DNA of 64,000 nucleotides from Neoechinorhynchus agilis (GCA_051530055.1 CM121341.1:1488001-1552000), one strand, 5' to 3'; shown: positions 19,851-31,075, counted from the stretch's first letter. A program made the numbers and translations. The notes: generated from the letters alone by a model not told the origin.

Positions 19851-20960
19851 CTGATTTCCCCCGCCTACAATTCTCGCTTGCGCATCACATTCTCAACCCC
19901 CGCAAAACCTTTCTTGCTCGTGAAAAAACACGAAAAGTGCCCTATGCATAGAAAGACAAAAACCTTTCTCCAACCTCTCAAACTCCGAGCTCCTTGCTGC
20001 GCTGAACTCTATCAATGCGCAACTTTGTGACTCTCACTCGAATACAAATAAAACATCAACGCCTTATAAAAATCTACACCACCGTTCTCAGCTTCTACAG
20101 CTTCACCTCCCATGATTTCAAAGTATGATATCCTCATGCTTCTTCGGAAACTACCACCCAAATCATCCCAGATTTAACTGATCCACTTACCCTTACGATC
20201 AACCAAAGTTTCAAGACCGGAATCTTTCTTAATTGCCTTAAAACAGTTCGGGTAACTCTGCTCCAGAATGCTGGTTAACTTATATCCACCTCAAGTTCTC
20301 GACCCATCTCTATCTTACCTTCCTTCTCTAAAATCTTAAAGAGATGCTTTAAAGCACACCTTCTGCCAACCTTCAATCGAAAAATTTTATCCATTCAATT
20401 CGGTTTCCGGCCCAGTTTTTCTTGCAGGGACGCCCTTCTTTGCATCTACGGTTCTCTTCTTCATAACCTCGACGCACAAACTTTATTTATCTCTCGACTC
20501 GTCCAAATCGACATTTATAAAGCTTTTGATTCCTTCGATCACAATATTCTCCTTGATACATGCTCTAAATTTGGTCTTGCCGCCTGGCAAATCAAATGGT
20601 TGATATCTTTTCTAAACAATGCATTACAATTTATCGAAATAGAGAGCATCGCCTCCAACATCTTAGCAATCAGTAATTGAGTTCCCCAAGGGGCTGTTCT
20701 CTCCCCCATTCTTTTCAACATTTTCCTGAACGTTTCAAAAGAGAACTGCGCTCCAATCTGCTCTCCGAACTCCTGCCCTTCTCCGAACTCCTGCCCTTAG
20801 AAGAACACCTTTCTCTAATCGTTCAAAAGTAATCAAAGCATCTTCATTCTCTTCCCCCTCAATTTCTACCACACATTTCTCCTTTTACTCACACTTTCAA
20901 CACTCGCGTCGCCCCAATATTTTCCATCCTTCAGTTCCTCGCACAAATCTTTACCTCAAT
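19850..20960 (+). mobile_element. Decayed CR1/Jockey-like LINE, reverse transcriptase fragment
   Basis: C/T-rich plus strand. Around 20395-20700 broken frames read FGFRPSFSCRDALLCIYGS, then a QIDIYKAFDSFDHNILLD palm motif and VPQGAVLSPILFNIFL, the classic RT fingers/palm of a non-LTR element. The YxDD region is lost. Multiple stops and frameshifts show that it is dead. Its sequence style matches the LINE pieces at 22.2-24.8 kb and 31.7-32.9 kb. Confidence 0.75.
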
Positions 20961-21479
20961 TCTTTTTCCCCATTGCTCAATCCTCCAAATGCGAATCGAT
21001 TCGAAGGAAATAACGAAAAAAACTAACTACTTAACCGACCAAAATCAAATAAATCTCCCACAAACAAAAACCACCAATTCTAACTCCAGTGGACATCCTC
21101 CCGACCGGATATTAACATACGAACGGACCTTCCAACCCGACTGGATACTTCCACCCGACCCAACCCATAATCCTCTTCAAAATAAACAACCGCATTTGTT
21201 TGACAAATCAGAACTCGAGTTCTCGCGAGGACCCAGAAGGGGTGTAAATGATTTCATGCCTGAAAAAATATGATGTCTTATCAATTAAACGTGTTATTAT
21301 TACAATTAAAAATCTGATAAAAGGAGATGCGTCCAAAGACCTGGATTGTTGTAGCTACACGAACAAAGCTAAATCATTAAGCTTCATAGTGAAGAAACGA
21401 AATGAACATGACAGCAAAGGCGTGGTGTGTATAAACCATTCTGTAAATCATATCGATAAAACATAGGAATGACAATAAT

Positions 21480-21570
21480 CAAAAACCTTTTTAGATGATT
21501 GAGAAGGCGAGGTTTCCTCACAAAATATTTCAGAAGAATAAAATGATTTTTAACCGGGAGTATCAACCCA
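21480..21570. repeat. Old half-copy related to hairpin element 1
   Basis: The stretch gagaaggcgaggtttcctca followed by an aataaaatg run and accgggagtatcaacc lines up with the right arm of hairpin element 1 with many substitutions. The small internal palindrome (GAGG ttt CCTC) is retained. Only one arm is recognisable. Confidence 0.45.
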
Positions 21571-21735
21571 ATAATTTATAATACTCAGGACTGATTAATA
21601 GGTCATCGGTGTCATTTAATCTCAGTCTCCTTTTGAGAGAAATTAAAAATTAAGATCTCTCTTGTAGTCCTCTCTCTTGTTGTCAGTCAACGACCTCTCT
21701 CGTGAACACTCTCTCTCGTGAACGTCCTCTAATCA

Positions 21736-22140
21736 ATGGACGATGAACGAGAATCGAACAAATATTCCACTCTTATTGATGTTGCACTAAAGAAATGCTT
21801 TGAACGAGTTGCTGAAACTCTAAAGGACTCATTAATTGAAGTGATGATCACAGTTAAGGATATATTAGCGGAGGCTATTCAGTGCGAAATCAGAGCTTTC
21901 AAAAGTGAACAGTTGATCGAAGTCAAAAAGTGCAAAGGGAAGAAAGCTAACGGTTCTAAAAGGCAGGCAAGAGTTTCAAATGTGAATTCTAAGAAACAGA
22001 CTAAAGGTTTACTGAAATCGGATAGTGAAGCGACCACAGAGGAGAATAGTGTTACTAGGGACTTGGTACCACCCTTAGAGGATACTCAGCCTGTAGTATT
22101 TATGATTCCAATATTACTGTGGAGGAGTATGATATTGTGA
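21736..22140 (+). CDS. Coiled-coil/Lys-rich protein of 134 residues, possible LINE ORF1 start
   Basis: The frame starts at an ATG after CT-rich DNA. The first ~65 residues form an amphipathic helix (LKKCFERVAETLKDSLIEVM), followed by a Lys-rich tract (KKCKGKKANGSKRQARV) and a Ser/Thr/Glu-rich tail. This looks like the N-terminus of a retrotransposon ORF1 nucleic-acid-binding protein, and it is followed directly by LINE sequence. A host gene fragment interrupted by the LINE is the other option. Coding-like text resumes at 22750 after the LINE piece at 22170-22740. Confidence 0.45.
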   Translation: MDDERESNKYSTLIDVALKKCFERVAETLKDSLIEVMITVKDILAEAIQCEIRAFKSEQLIEVKKCKGKKANGSKRQARVSNVNSKKQTKGLLKSDSEATTEENSVTRDLVPPLEDTQPVVFMIPILLWRSMIL

Positions 22141-22169
22141 CTGGGATAAAAGGTAACGACAGGAAAAAC

Positions 22170-22740
22170 GAAATTTCCAAACGCAATCTTATTCCCGCGC
22201 CTCTCCCTCTCCCCATCCAACGCTCCTCTTCTCTCCGAATACTGGGCCTGATTTTACAAGAAAACCTTAAATGGGATGCCCACATTTCATTTACCCTCTC
22301 TAAAACAAACCCTCGTCTTTACCTTCTCAAACTCCTCCGGCGTCTCGGCGTATTCCCTAAACACCTTGCCCACTTTTATCTTTCTGCCATCCTTCCTATC
22401 CTTACAAACGCCTTCCCCACTTTCCTCGCCCTCTCCGTCAATGCTCTCCATTCCCTCAAAACCTTCCACAAGAGAGCATCGAGAATGTGCGGCACTTCAC
22501 TCCCTCCCCTCGACGCCCACCTCCACTCCATTTTCTCCAAAAGCGCCCTCCGTCTTCTTCAACCCCCTCCACACTTCGTAAACACTCGTAACCCCAAACT
22601 TTTTCACCCCCCCTCGCTCGTACCACCCTTTACCAAAAATCTTTCTTCCCTCAAGCCCAATCTTTCCTTAATAACCAGAGAACAAGGAAAGACTCCTAAT
22701 CGGTCATCTCCTGTACAAAGCCTCCGATAGCACATTAACA
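22170..22740 (+). mobile_element. LINE fragment, C-terminal part of reverse-transcriptase ORF
   Basis: Reads LGLILQENLKWDAHISFTLS, then LLKLLRRLGVFPKHLAHFYL, the conserved region after the RT domain in Jockey/CR1-type elements. The frame is fairly intact for ~180 residues. Codon use and C richness differ sharply from the flanking AT-rich coding-like text, which supports insertion of a 5'-truncated copy. Confidence 0.7.
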
Positions 22741-22744
22741 CCCC

Positions 22745-24850
22745 TTCAAAAACAAGTCCCACCTCCCTTGCCTTCAACATCCGTCATCCAGACACCTTCA
22801 ACAAAGATAGATGCTGGCAAGTGTGTGGATCGTGCATTTCTTACATATTTTAATAAAACGTGTTTATATCCAGCTGAAGTAATTACTAAGAGAGCTACGG
22901 TCGAACAAAAGGTCCAAGTAACAACTGAACGAGTGGAAACGAGAGCAAAAGGAAAAACTCCATCAAAATCAGTCAACCCTTCGATTCATTTCGGTAATCT
23001 TACGCCTTCTCCACCCCGGCCATCATCCCTCGTTGCTCTGAATTCGACCCATCGCACCATTCGCTCCTCCATCGAGGATAGTAATCGCACAATATTTATT
23101 TCTGGTATGCCAGAAGCCCTGTTGCAGGTCCTGTCGTCGCTGATGCACGCAACCGCCACCCAATCCTTCGAATCGGTCAACTCCTTTTCCCAGACATTCA
23201 CCCTACTATTCCTCCCTCATCACAGTTAAGCGCATTCCCTCCAAAAATCCCTTTAACCCGAGACCACGTCTCCTCAAAGTAACTTTTTTTCACCATTCGT
23301 AGCCCCCCCTCTTTCTTAACAGGAGATACAAACTCCTTCTCAACTTTCTTTTCGTATCTATTCACATAAGAGCTTATCACAAAATTTTTCAACCGGCCAT
23401 TTAAACTCAACCCAGAACTCATCTTCCCAATATAACCCGTCACTTTCAGCAAACACCCGAGAACATCGCCCCCATCCCAAAAAATCCAAGAATGAACGAC
23501 TTCCCAGTTTCTTTGATTACGTGCAACTCCACCGGCGCCCGAATAACCACAAAGGTCAATCTCCCAACCGTTCCACGTTAAATACTCTCTTTTCCCGAAT
23601 GAAGTAAATAATTATCCCGCTACCCCTACTCAAAATCTCCAACCGTAACTGATCCATGCAAAGGCCCAACCCTAAACTCATTTCTATCATTATCATTCAC
23701 TCATCCCAACTCAAATTTTCGAGACGCCCTCGGACTTCTCTCCTTGGGATAATCAATCGTTCTTTGCCGGCATCCCGTAACGATTCCTCCCTTAACCCAC
23801 CACCCGCAACGAACAATGCAGCCCCAATCTCCCTCACCTCCGCCCCTCCCGATTTCCCGAAATCCAAAATTTTCTTCCCCGCCGTTTTCTACTCCAATAC
23901 TCGTAGCCTCCTTCCTAAACTAAATGAAATTTCACTCATTTCATCCACCTCAAAAGCCGACGTAGTAATCGCAACAGAAACGTGGCCTACCCCCTTCAAC
24001 AGCGATTCAGACATCCTTATCGGGTACCCCCTCTTTCCATACATACCGCGATGACCGTCCAGGAGGGGGTTCTAAATTTACGTGCGGCAATGGCTACCTT
24101 ACTCTTTATCTCTCACAGGCTCTCTTCAATACTCCGATTTAGAATTCATCGCAGTCCATTTCATAGCTCCTCTGAGAAACGGCCTTAGAGAATTCACCAT
24201 TGCTGGCGTCTATCACCCTCCAGCCTCTCGTTCTCAGCCATCCTTGCTCCAAATTGACTCTAGGACGGAACTCATAAACTCCACAAATTCGCACCATTTC
24301 TTAATTGCAGGGGACTTCAATAATATATTTCTTCTTCTACCCTCCTCCGAGTTCGTCAACGTATTGACTTCCTAACTCGTCTTGATGCTCACATCATCAC
24401 ATCCAAAATTTAATAAAATTGTTCAACTCTAACATCCGCACATTCCACTCTGACAACACAAATGACCCTTCCTTGGCCATGTCCTCCCTAACCTCACACA
24501 CTTTTTATAGCTTTCTCTCACACACTTCTTATAGCTTTCTCTCATACTAGAGAGGTCGCTTTGCCAGCTTGTCCTCAAAAATCGAACTTCATCCGATCGT
24601 CTTAGGTCCTTCCTCAATCACAGAAAATTCCCTAGCTTCGGCAAGTCTTAAGAAATTCATAAGGATCTCCAACCGCGACCCTCCATGGATAACCCCTATT
24701 CTGAAACTTCTACAAAGGCAAGCATCTAAGTCCCGCCGCAATGACTCCCAAATGTCATCAACCACTGATTTGTCTGATGTGTCTCGAATCCAACGAGCCG
24801 CTCTAACTCTCCACTTAACATATTTGGAGTAGGCGGGGATAAACACTTAA
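22745..24850 (+). mobile_element. Decayed LINE: ORF1-like part plus endonuclease
   Basis: Up to about 23230, one frame carries a charged segment and an RRM-like start (NRTIFISGMPEALLQVLSSL), as in LINE ORF1 proteins. From 23860 broken frames give an apurinic-type endonuclease: FYSNTRSLLPKLNEI, VVIATETW, then FTIAGVYHPPAS and HHFLIAGDFNN near 24295-24330. The segment to 24830 is the linker before RT; the RT itself is absent. Frameshifts and stops are numerous. Confidence 0.7.
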
Positions 24851-24975
24851 TGATCCGCTGATGATCTGCTAAATGAAGATTATTGTTACATGCCCAGTAT
24901 TTCCGTGTCCAAATACGCTACGTGTTGCATATAAGTCAAAAATCATTCTGTAAATGTTTTCGCCAAAACCACTAG

Positions 24976-25024
24976 TGACGTCATAGGCATTCTTCCGCGC
25001 GTTAGTGTACTCCGCTTTCTCCTT
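24976..25024 (+). promoter_or_regulatory. eL41 promoter: CRE palindrome and oligopyrimidine start
   Basis: The full CRE palindrome TGACGTCA lies at 24976-24983. About 30 bp further is CTTTCTCCTT (25015-25024), the kind of C-plus-pyrimidine tract (5' TOP) at which ribosomal-protein mRNAs begin. It is followed by ~95 bp of leader to the eL41 ATG. Confidence 0.6.
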
Positions 25025-25117
25025 GCACTCAAAGCAACTCCATCGTCTTCATCGTCCCCCCTTCATCGTTGCCGTTAATCTTCTCGGCAAACTCATCATC
25101 CATAAGCTATCGTTGTT

Positions 25118-25195
25118 ATGAGGGAAAAGTGGAGGAAAAAGCGTCAGAGGCGGCTTAAACGGAAACGTCGAAAGATGCGTCAAAGATCAAAGTAA
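25118..25195 (+). CDS. RPL41: Ribosomal protein eL41 (25 residues)
   Basis: The 26-codon frame encodes a tiny, extremely basic protein beginning MREKWRKKRQRRLKRK and ending in MRQRSK, matching eukaryotic eL41 in length and almost residue for residue. eL41 is a single helix at the bridge between the large and small ribosomal subunits. No intron interrupts the coding part. Upstream lie a CRE and a pyrimidine tract typical of ribosomal-protein promoters, arguing for a live gene rather than a processed copy. The adjacent palindrome at 25.33 kb may sit in or just beyond its 3' UTR. Nearby LINE debris shows that this conserved gene sits in a repeat-rich spot. Confidence 0.93.
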   Translation: MREKWRKKRQRRLKRKRRKMRQRSK

Positions 25196-25331
25196 AAACG
25201 CTGCCGATGATTATTTGTGGTAGTAAACCGATTTCACGGTTCGTTGTGGTTCCGGGATTTTGGGTTCGCCGTAAGTGTTTGCTTTTTTATCCACTTTTGT
25301 ACACAAATTTCGGGTATAGAGCTTTTGATAG

Positions 25332-25613
25332 ATATTTCTTTCCACACACGGCCGAATGGACAGTCCACCGATTTTTGGTCTGGAAAGCGCTGGTCTGCGC
25401 TCAATGCCCCAAGACCGTATGGTAAGAGGACGAAATACTGCTGAAGGGAGGAAACTCACTGATGAGTCCCGCCTCCTGGATGTATCTGAGAATCCAGAGG
25501 GATGTACAAACTTATAATCGTTACGGTCTTGGGGCATTGAGCGATGACCAGCGCTTCCCAGACCAAAAATCGCGGGCCTGACTGTCCATTCGGCCGTGTG
25601 TGGAAAGAAATAT
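25332..25613. repeat. Large palindrome built on the SINE body
   Basis: The left arm (25332-25419) and right arm (25521-25613) are near-perfect reverse complements of ~88-93 bp, running through TTTCTTTCCACACACGGCCG. The ~100-bp centre (25430-25520) is the body shared with the SINE-like repeats at 17.7 and 30.9 kb. The right arm is the normal 3' tail of that repeat, as in the 30.8 kb copy. The left arm is the same tail in reverse, so the element looks like a SINE with an extra inverted tail. No clear target duplication is seen. Confidence 0.7.
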
Positions 25614-25624
25614 ATAGCCAAAGA

Positions 25625-26646
25625 CTACCGGCTGAGCCACATGTAAAAAATTCTAAAAAAATAGAGCTTTTTGCTGAAATCCAACGGACAAACTGATGGA
25701 TTCATGCGGGCTCCGAAGTTGGAAAGTTCTTTTTCAAAATAAAATATGTTATAGAAGTAAGTATCCTTATTTAAATGGTTCCCTCTTAAGAATGTTCCAC
25801 TAATGCTTTTAATATCTTTTTTGTAGCTTTCGGTCTGAAATTTAAATTCATTCTCACCCTTAAGCGGGATTATGTCCATTGCCACCATTCAATATTTACC
25901 ACCCCGAAGGATATTTTTGATGTTGTTACATTTAATACTACGAAACAAACTATTTCTATTGAATTAACTTCTGAAGCAACCAAATCAATCTTCGATGTAC
26001 CGGACCATGTTCTCAATGACTAAGACAAAATCTTTTCTCTTCTCACCAGCAATGATCGAAATAAGCCATTCAAGAGTCTACAATTTTTCGTTATTCTCTT
26101 TTTATGATTTTCTTATATATCTCACTCAGTTCTCCCTCAACAGTGTACTTGAGCTGATCATCTAACTGTAAAGATAATTTTGTTTTTGGGAATGCTGTTG
26201 ACTGTCTCAGGGAATACAGAGATTATCCTTTACGTGAATTGATAGTAGTTATCCATTGGTTTTAGGACCAATCAATTTCAAGTCAAAATGTGGAGTGAAT
26301 ATCGAAATTTCAAGTGTCTCTTTGCCCGCAGAAATATTCTATTCTGGCAATAGACGATGCTTAAGTATACGAATAACAAAAATGCAATAAAATCTACCAA
26401 ATATTTTTATTTACACAAACAAAAGAGTAGTATTTTTAATGAACCTCTGTTCGAAGAATGCTTTTCGAATTAAAATCACCCTTCAGAATCGAAATCATAA
26501 ATACCCGTTTCCGCTTCGTTTTTCCCCTCGTAAAATCTGATATTTGTCTTTTTCTCAGATTTCTTCATGAGCTCTGCTCTCGTTTTCTGCTGCCCCGTTT
26601 TTTTGGATTTATTTCTCAGAACCGCTACTCGTTTTCGAGATTCTAA
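25625..26646. other. Intergenic, AT-rich
   Basis: A minus-strand frame at 25625-25888 and a plus-strand frame at 26458-26646 have unremarkable composition. I do not call a gene here. Confidence 0.45.
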
Positions 26647-27480
26647 CTATTCTTCATCAATATCAGCCGTCGTACCATTTATTTTCTTCATCAATTTTTC
26701 AAGCAGTCCCTTGTGCCGAATATTTAATTGATTCGAACTAACTTGACTTAGGATGTTCACCAAATTGTTATTCCGAATTTCACTCAGCGCTATTTCACGT
26801 TCAATCATCGCGCTGAATATTCGCCTTAGCATCGCACGGTTCCGAAAAGTGAACTCGTCCAAAGTGCTTTTAAAAATTGACAACTTTGAGGATTTACTTT
26901 TTGAAATGGATTCGTTCTATGATTTATTTTTTAACTGCTATTTGGATTTATCTTCCATTGAAATATTGGGCATTTCCTGGAAGTCGGCGATTAAAGATTT
27001 CCATTGTTTTATTTCCTATTTGACTGGTATTGTCGACTAGCGGTTCGTTTTCCTCGTTGCTGGTTATGACACGAAGAATACTTCTGAAATCATAATCTTT
27101 GATTTTATCCGCCGTCATGGGTGATTCTGAAATCCCCGAAAGGACATCGTCTACCAGTTCTAAGGTCTTGGTTGCGTATTGAGAATCCAATAAAAACTTT
27201 AGTAATTTAATCTCCTTAGTTAAAAGAAAGGAGGCATCCAGGATTTGGATTCTGAAATCTGCTTATGGTGAACATTTCCGACGTTGTAGCCCATTGCACT
27301 TTCCTTATCGGTATTGATAATCTTTAGCGATTTTGTGCTTTGGTCGGAAATTGCATTAGAATCCTGTTCACTAGAATGATTATCCAATATTTTCAGTTCT
27401 ACCTCTTTTGCTTGATTTAATTTGGATTTGGTCGCTCGTCCTTTAGATCGTTTTTGATTGAAAGCCTCCTTGATCTTCAT
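26647..27480 (-). CDS. Multi-exon charged protein of unknown family
   Basis: Exon 1 starts at ATG 27480 and is Lys/Ser/Asp-rich (MKIKEAFNQKRSKGRATKSK). A 59-bp GT-AG intron with a strong pyrimidine tract (cctcctttcttttaactaag) joins it in phase 0 to exon 2, which opens EIKLLKFLLDSQYATKTLEL. A third coding block in another frame (26883-26647) is helical and charged (LRRIFSAMIEREIALSEIRN) and ends DIDEE. The exon 2 to 3 junction is not settled: tcatag before 26910 is a possible acceptor and CTA|GTCGAC a possible donor. The overall look is a nuclear or RNA-associated helical protein, but I recognise no family. Confidence 0.55.
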
Positions 27481-28340
27481 ACCAACTTGGTTTATCTATT
27501 ACTCTTGATGCTTGAGAGTTGATTACACGGTCAGTGATTCTTTTCATTTAATGTTCAAGGGAATTCATTCATAAAAGTGATCGGAATTCGAATCCTTAAC
27601 ATACCTTGATAATATGATTTGATTAAAGTCGCTTTGAAAAATTGGCAAATTAGGTGATACGCGTTAATGCAGTTGATATTTTACTTTGAACTCTATCATC
27701 AAGTATGAAATTCATAGGATATTATGGAGTTGATGATATCTTAATAATTTCTTGCAAGTTCTGCGGAATTTTGATTAAATTTAAAAATAAACATGTCTTC
27801 CTTTAGTTTCTCTTTTTATTTTTAATTAAAATAAATTTTAGATTTATCGCCAAATAAATTCATGCACGTTTTTCCTTTTCCTAAATATCTCGGTGTACCC
27901 AAAGCATAAAATTATATTTTATTAATCAAGCCGAAGGAAATTGATTAATATATTTGATCGCAATTGCTTATTAAATAACACACGAAGTGTTGTGGTCTTT
28001 CTAGCACCTGTAATCAGGTGTTTATTTGATTTCCTAGAGTTTGTGATTTTTCGCTTAGTATTAAATGAAACAAACATTTTAACGTTCTTGAAGAATAAAC
28101 TAAAACTAATTTTTAAGGTAGTATTATTTTGAGATACATCACTCAAGAGTAAAATTCAAAGTGAAAATCAATATCCATTAAAAACACTTGATCTTATTTT
28201 TTTTAATTTTAGAACATAAAAAAAGCAACGACAGTTTGTTCGATCAATCCTCATCTTTTATAATCTTGTCATTTTCACTAATTTCGATATTTCTATTTTG
28301 AGCATCCTGGTTCTTTTTTGTCTAGTTAATAGTTTCTTCT
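27481..28340. other. Intergenic, very AT-rich
   Basis: Low-complexity A/T sequence. Short frames on both strands at 27.9-28.15 kb overlap each other and are probably chance. No RNA gene or repeat is visible. Confidence 0.45.
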
Positions 28341-28884
28341 TTATTTACCCTCCGTATTGCTATAGTTCTGCTCATTTGAATCATTTTCACCTTCTTTATC
28401 TTCATTTTCCTCATCTACAATGGTGGCAACTTTAATGTTCACTTTACTATTTGTCAGTGACTTTATAATGAAGGCCATGTCTTTTTTATTGATGTTCAAT
28501 ATATCAGCATTCAATCTTAAGATCTCAAAATCCTCATCGCCCATTAGAAACTTCCATAAAATTTTCATTGCCGATATCCTGCCATTGTTCGTCGTTTTGG
28601 CAGGTAAACCATTCAGGAATTTTCTGTTCCTTTTTTGCCTTGTGGATAATAACAATAAATTATTCTGGAATCGGTGGCATCTCCTTCTCGAGTTATAAGG
28701 CAGAAACAATGTCTTCGATATCCTCGCTATCGCTGGCCTCCTCCATCTTAACTTTGTTATTTTTCGTGTATTTTCTTTGAGCGGGACGAAAATAAGTTGA
28801 TAAATAACTCGAGATTCTTAAATCCTTTTGATGTCTTTGCCGTGAATACTTATTATTTTTGCTCTTTGTACAATTTTCAAGCAT
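28341..28884 (-). CDS. Exon group: acidic/basic protein of unknown family
   Basis: Minus-strand coding blocks overlap in different frames. The first (from 28884) is basic, then acidic (MEEASDSEDIEDI). Another reads KIPEWFTCQNDEQWQDIGNE around 28560-28620, and the last (to 28341) contains LRLNADILNINKKDMAFIIK and an acidic tail DEENEDKEGENDSNEQN. The changes of frame are best explained by short introns, for example one opening at GTTTCTGCC near 28700 and closing at CCACAAG, but I cannot fix all junctions. It may belong with the gene just upstream (28894-30023). Confidence 0.45.
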
Positions 28885-28893
28885 ACTCCTTGT

Positions 28894-30023
28894 TTAGTCG
28901 TCGACTCGAACGCTCAATTGCACGATGACTGGGACCTTTTCCTCTTGGTCGCTGTTTTTTCCATTAATATATAGTTTTGCCGAGAAGAGGTGATCATTTT
29001 GGGACTGGATTTTTAAGGGTTCCCTCTCGTCAATTGTTTTACCCGGCTCACAGGTATTATTAGGGCCGTTAAGTTCACTTGGTGTCCTTAACAGTTGATG
29101 TGGAAATCCCGAAGGAAATTGATTAATACCGATTCCGCCGCTTACAAATCTATAAGCCGCATTTGATTGATTTATTGGATAAATTTGTCCAACTTGATTC
29201 CCTAAAGATATTGCCTGCATATTAGCTATAAGTTGTGGCATGGGCGATATTGCTGGTCTAAGAGGTAATTGGGTCCATCGTTGGGCCGGAAAGCCACAAA
29301 TCATGTTAACATTTTGTATACCGCCGAAATTCCTTTCTTAGCCGATAGCATTATTTGTTGTTTGTGGTTGTTTCTGCAGCGTGGGATTTTGTTGATTATG
29401 GACGAATTGAATCCTTTGCCTCCCCGAGTCGCTGTAATGTTCCGCTGTGTTTACAGCACTGTTATGTGCCGCTGCTTGAAATCGTGAACTTGACTCCCGC
29501 TGATATCTCAATAATGATATTTGATCGCGTCCATTGCCGCGAGTTGAATTGAATTCAAGAGCAGCCTTCTGTTCACTTCTGGCACGACTTTTAGAATGTA
29601 AATCTTCAACATTTGTGCCACTATTTCCTAAATGATGTTCTGACAGAAATGCTGAGTATAACTGTTGCTTCTCGAAAGTTGATTTTGTCGGCGATCAGGT
29701 TGATAGCGAGTGCAACGAGCCGATCCACAGCAATTTCTATTTGCCCAACAAATTTCATTCGGCCTCGGTACACTCCTGGTTCTGTTGTTTGCAGTATGAA
29801 TCTCTAAAAATGATCTTTGCTGAGAAACAGGATTTAAATTCAAATTTCCATTGGGCATTGCAGTTTCGCTCATTTTATCATTTGACATCTGTGGCTCATT
29901 GTTATTTCTGGCCGGTCGGAAGACTATTCGTGCTGTCCACGTTCCATCTCTTAGCTGTTGGCTTGGAATATAGTATTCTCCAGTTCTGGGATCAATTTTC
30001 AATTGCGGTCTTCTGTCCGTCAT
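28894..30023 (-). CDS. Asn/Gln-rich protein with Mago-binding (PYM-like) N-terminus
   Basis: ATG 30023 is followed by DPRTGEYYIPSQQLRDGTW, close to the N-terminal Mago-binding segment of PYM (typically TGKYI..TQRPDGTWRK). PYM binds Mago-Y14 and helps strip exon-junction complexes from translated mRNA. Here the residues after GTW are TARIVFRPA, not the usual RKxRRV, so the match is partial. The rest is Asn/Gln/Ser-rich. A frame change near 29628 fits a small intron ending at catcatttag. Further downstream an in-frame TAA near 29341 must be removed by splicing, or marks a lesion. The final block (29304-28894) ends VPVIVQLSVRVDD. Identity as PYM is tentative. Confidence 0.45.
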
Positions 30024-30834
30024 CTTAGCAAAATTTAATGCTTTTTAGTATGGATATGGTGCTTGTCGCTGTTTAATAGACGTTGATTTAAATTAGCTGT
30101 CAGGTCGTCTAATTTCAGTAGGTTTGTAAGTGGAAAGCTGAGTTCAAGAAGGTTGCTGCTAAGCTCGTTAGTTCGAGGTTCCAAGTTACTCAACGATGTA
30201 TACAATTCAGTTACAATCGTACGCAGAGTGGGCTTCCGGACTGCGTTCCGTAACCAATCAGCGTGATATACTATGCTTATTTAATTAATGTAACCAATCA
30301 TAACACTATCTCTGGAAGCAGCCACTGATATGCCGCTTCCGTTGTTAATTAAGCGCTCTTGAATTCTGCGATGACTTTGATGGCCGAATTACACTCGCTG
30401 GTTCTGAAAAAATCAGCTCAGCATTTGAACGTAGATGAGATTACATTACTCCTGGTTCTATGAACGAAAAAGCTCAAATTAAAGAAAAACATTTCACTAA
30501 TAACCTTTAGTTACAACTTCGATATTTCTGCTGTCAACAACTTTACAATCATTAATATTTTAAATGTCATAGAAATACATGTTTTCTAAAAGTTAAAAAT
30601 TTAAATATTTGTTATATCATTAACTTCAACGACTATAATGCCCCAAATAACTTTAATTGATTAGAAACTGTAGTTCCGGATTATCATTTTGATCCCAGAC
30701 TATAGAAATAAATTTCAGTTTTTAATTAATTTCCGGTTATGACCAATATGGAAGTGCGCCACTTTATCAAGTGTAAACAATTTGCAGAATGTAATTTCCT
30801 GCTAAAAGATTCTAATCAAGATTTGCTAGATATT
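30024..30834. other. Intergenic upstream of the PYM-like gene
   Basis: AT-rich, with no supported gene. The promoter of the minus-strand gene starting at 30023 should be at its left end. Confidence 0.45.
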
Positions 30835-31075
30835 TTTTCCATACATGGTCGAATGGACACACAGTCCACCGATTTTTTGTTTGGGAAGCGCTGGTCTGCG
30901 CTCAATGCTCAAGACCGTAAGGCTATAAGTTTGTACATCCCTCCGGATTCTCAGATACCTCTAGGAGGCGGGACTCATTAGTGAGTTTCCTCCATTCAGC
31001 AGTATTTCGTCCCCTTTGATGTGCGTAATCGGTGGTAATGGATTCGAACGCCTCTGTTATAAATCGGTAACTCTT
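30835..31075 (-). repeat. SINE-like element (copy 2)
   Basis: On the minus strand the order is a B-box-like GTTCGAATCC (31038-31047), then GGGGACGAAATACTGCTGAA, GAGTCCCGCCTCC and GGAGGGATGTACAAAC. A tail ending near CCATTCGACCATGTATGG follows, which is the arm sequence of the 25.3 kb palindrome. Head, body and tail appear in the same order as in the 17.6 kb copy. Confidence 0.55.

Noticed and set aside
22768-23229. 153-codon frame as an independent host gene
   Set aside because: It runs straight into LINE endonuclease sequence and has the ORF1-like composition of the same element.
25430-25470. Hammerhead ribozyme-like pieces CTGATGAGTCC and GACGAAA in the SINE body
   Set aside because: The conserved boxes occur in permuted order with GGAC/GTCC pairing, but the 23 nt between them cannot form both required stems or a proper cleavage triplet, and the 30.9 kb copy has CTAATGAG. 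Shared by chance or by a different structure.
27922-28146. Overlapping plus and minus frames of 63-74 codons
   Set aside because: Low-complexity AT-rich DNA; no splice signals, motifs or neighbours to support either.
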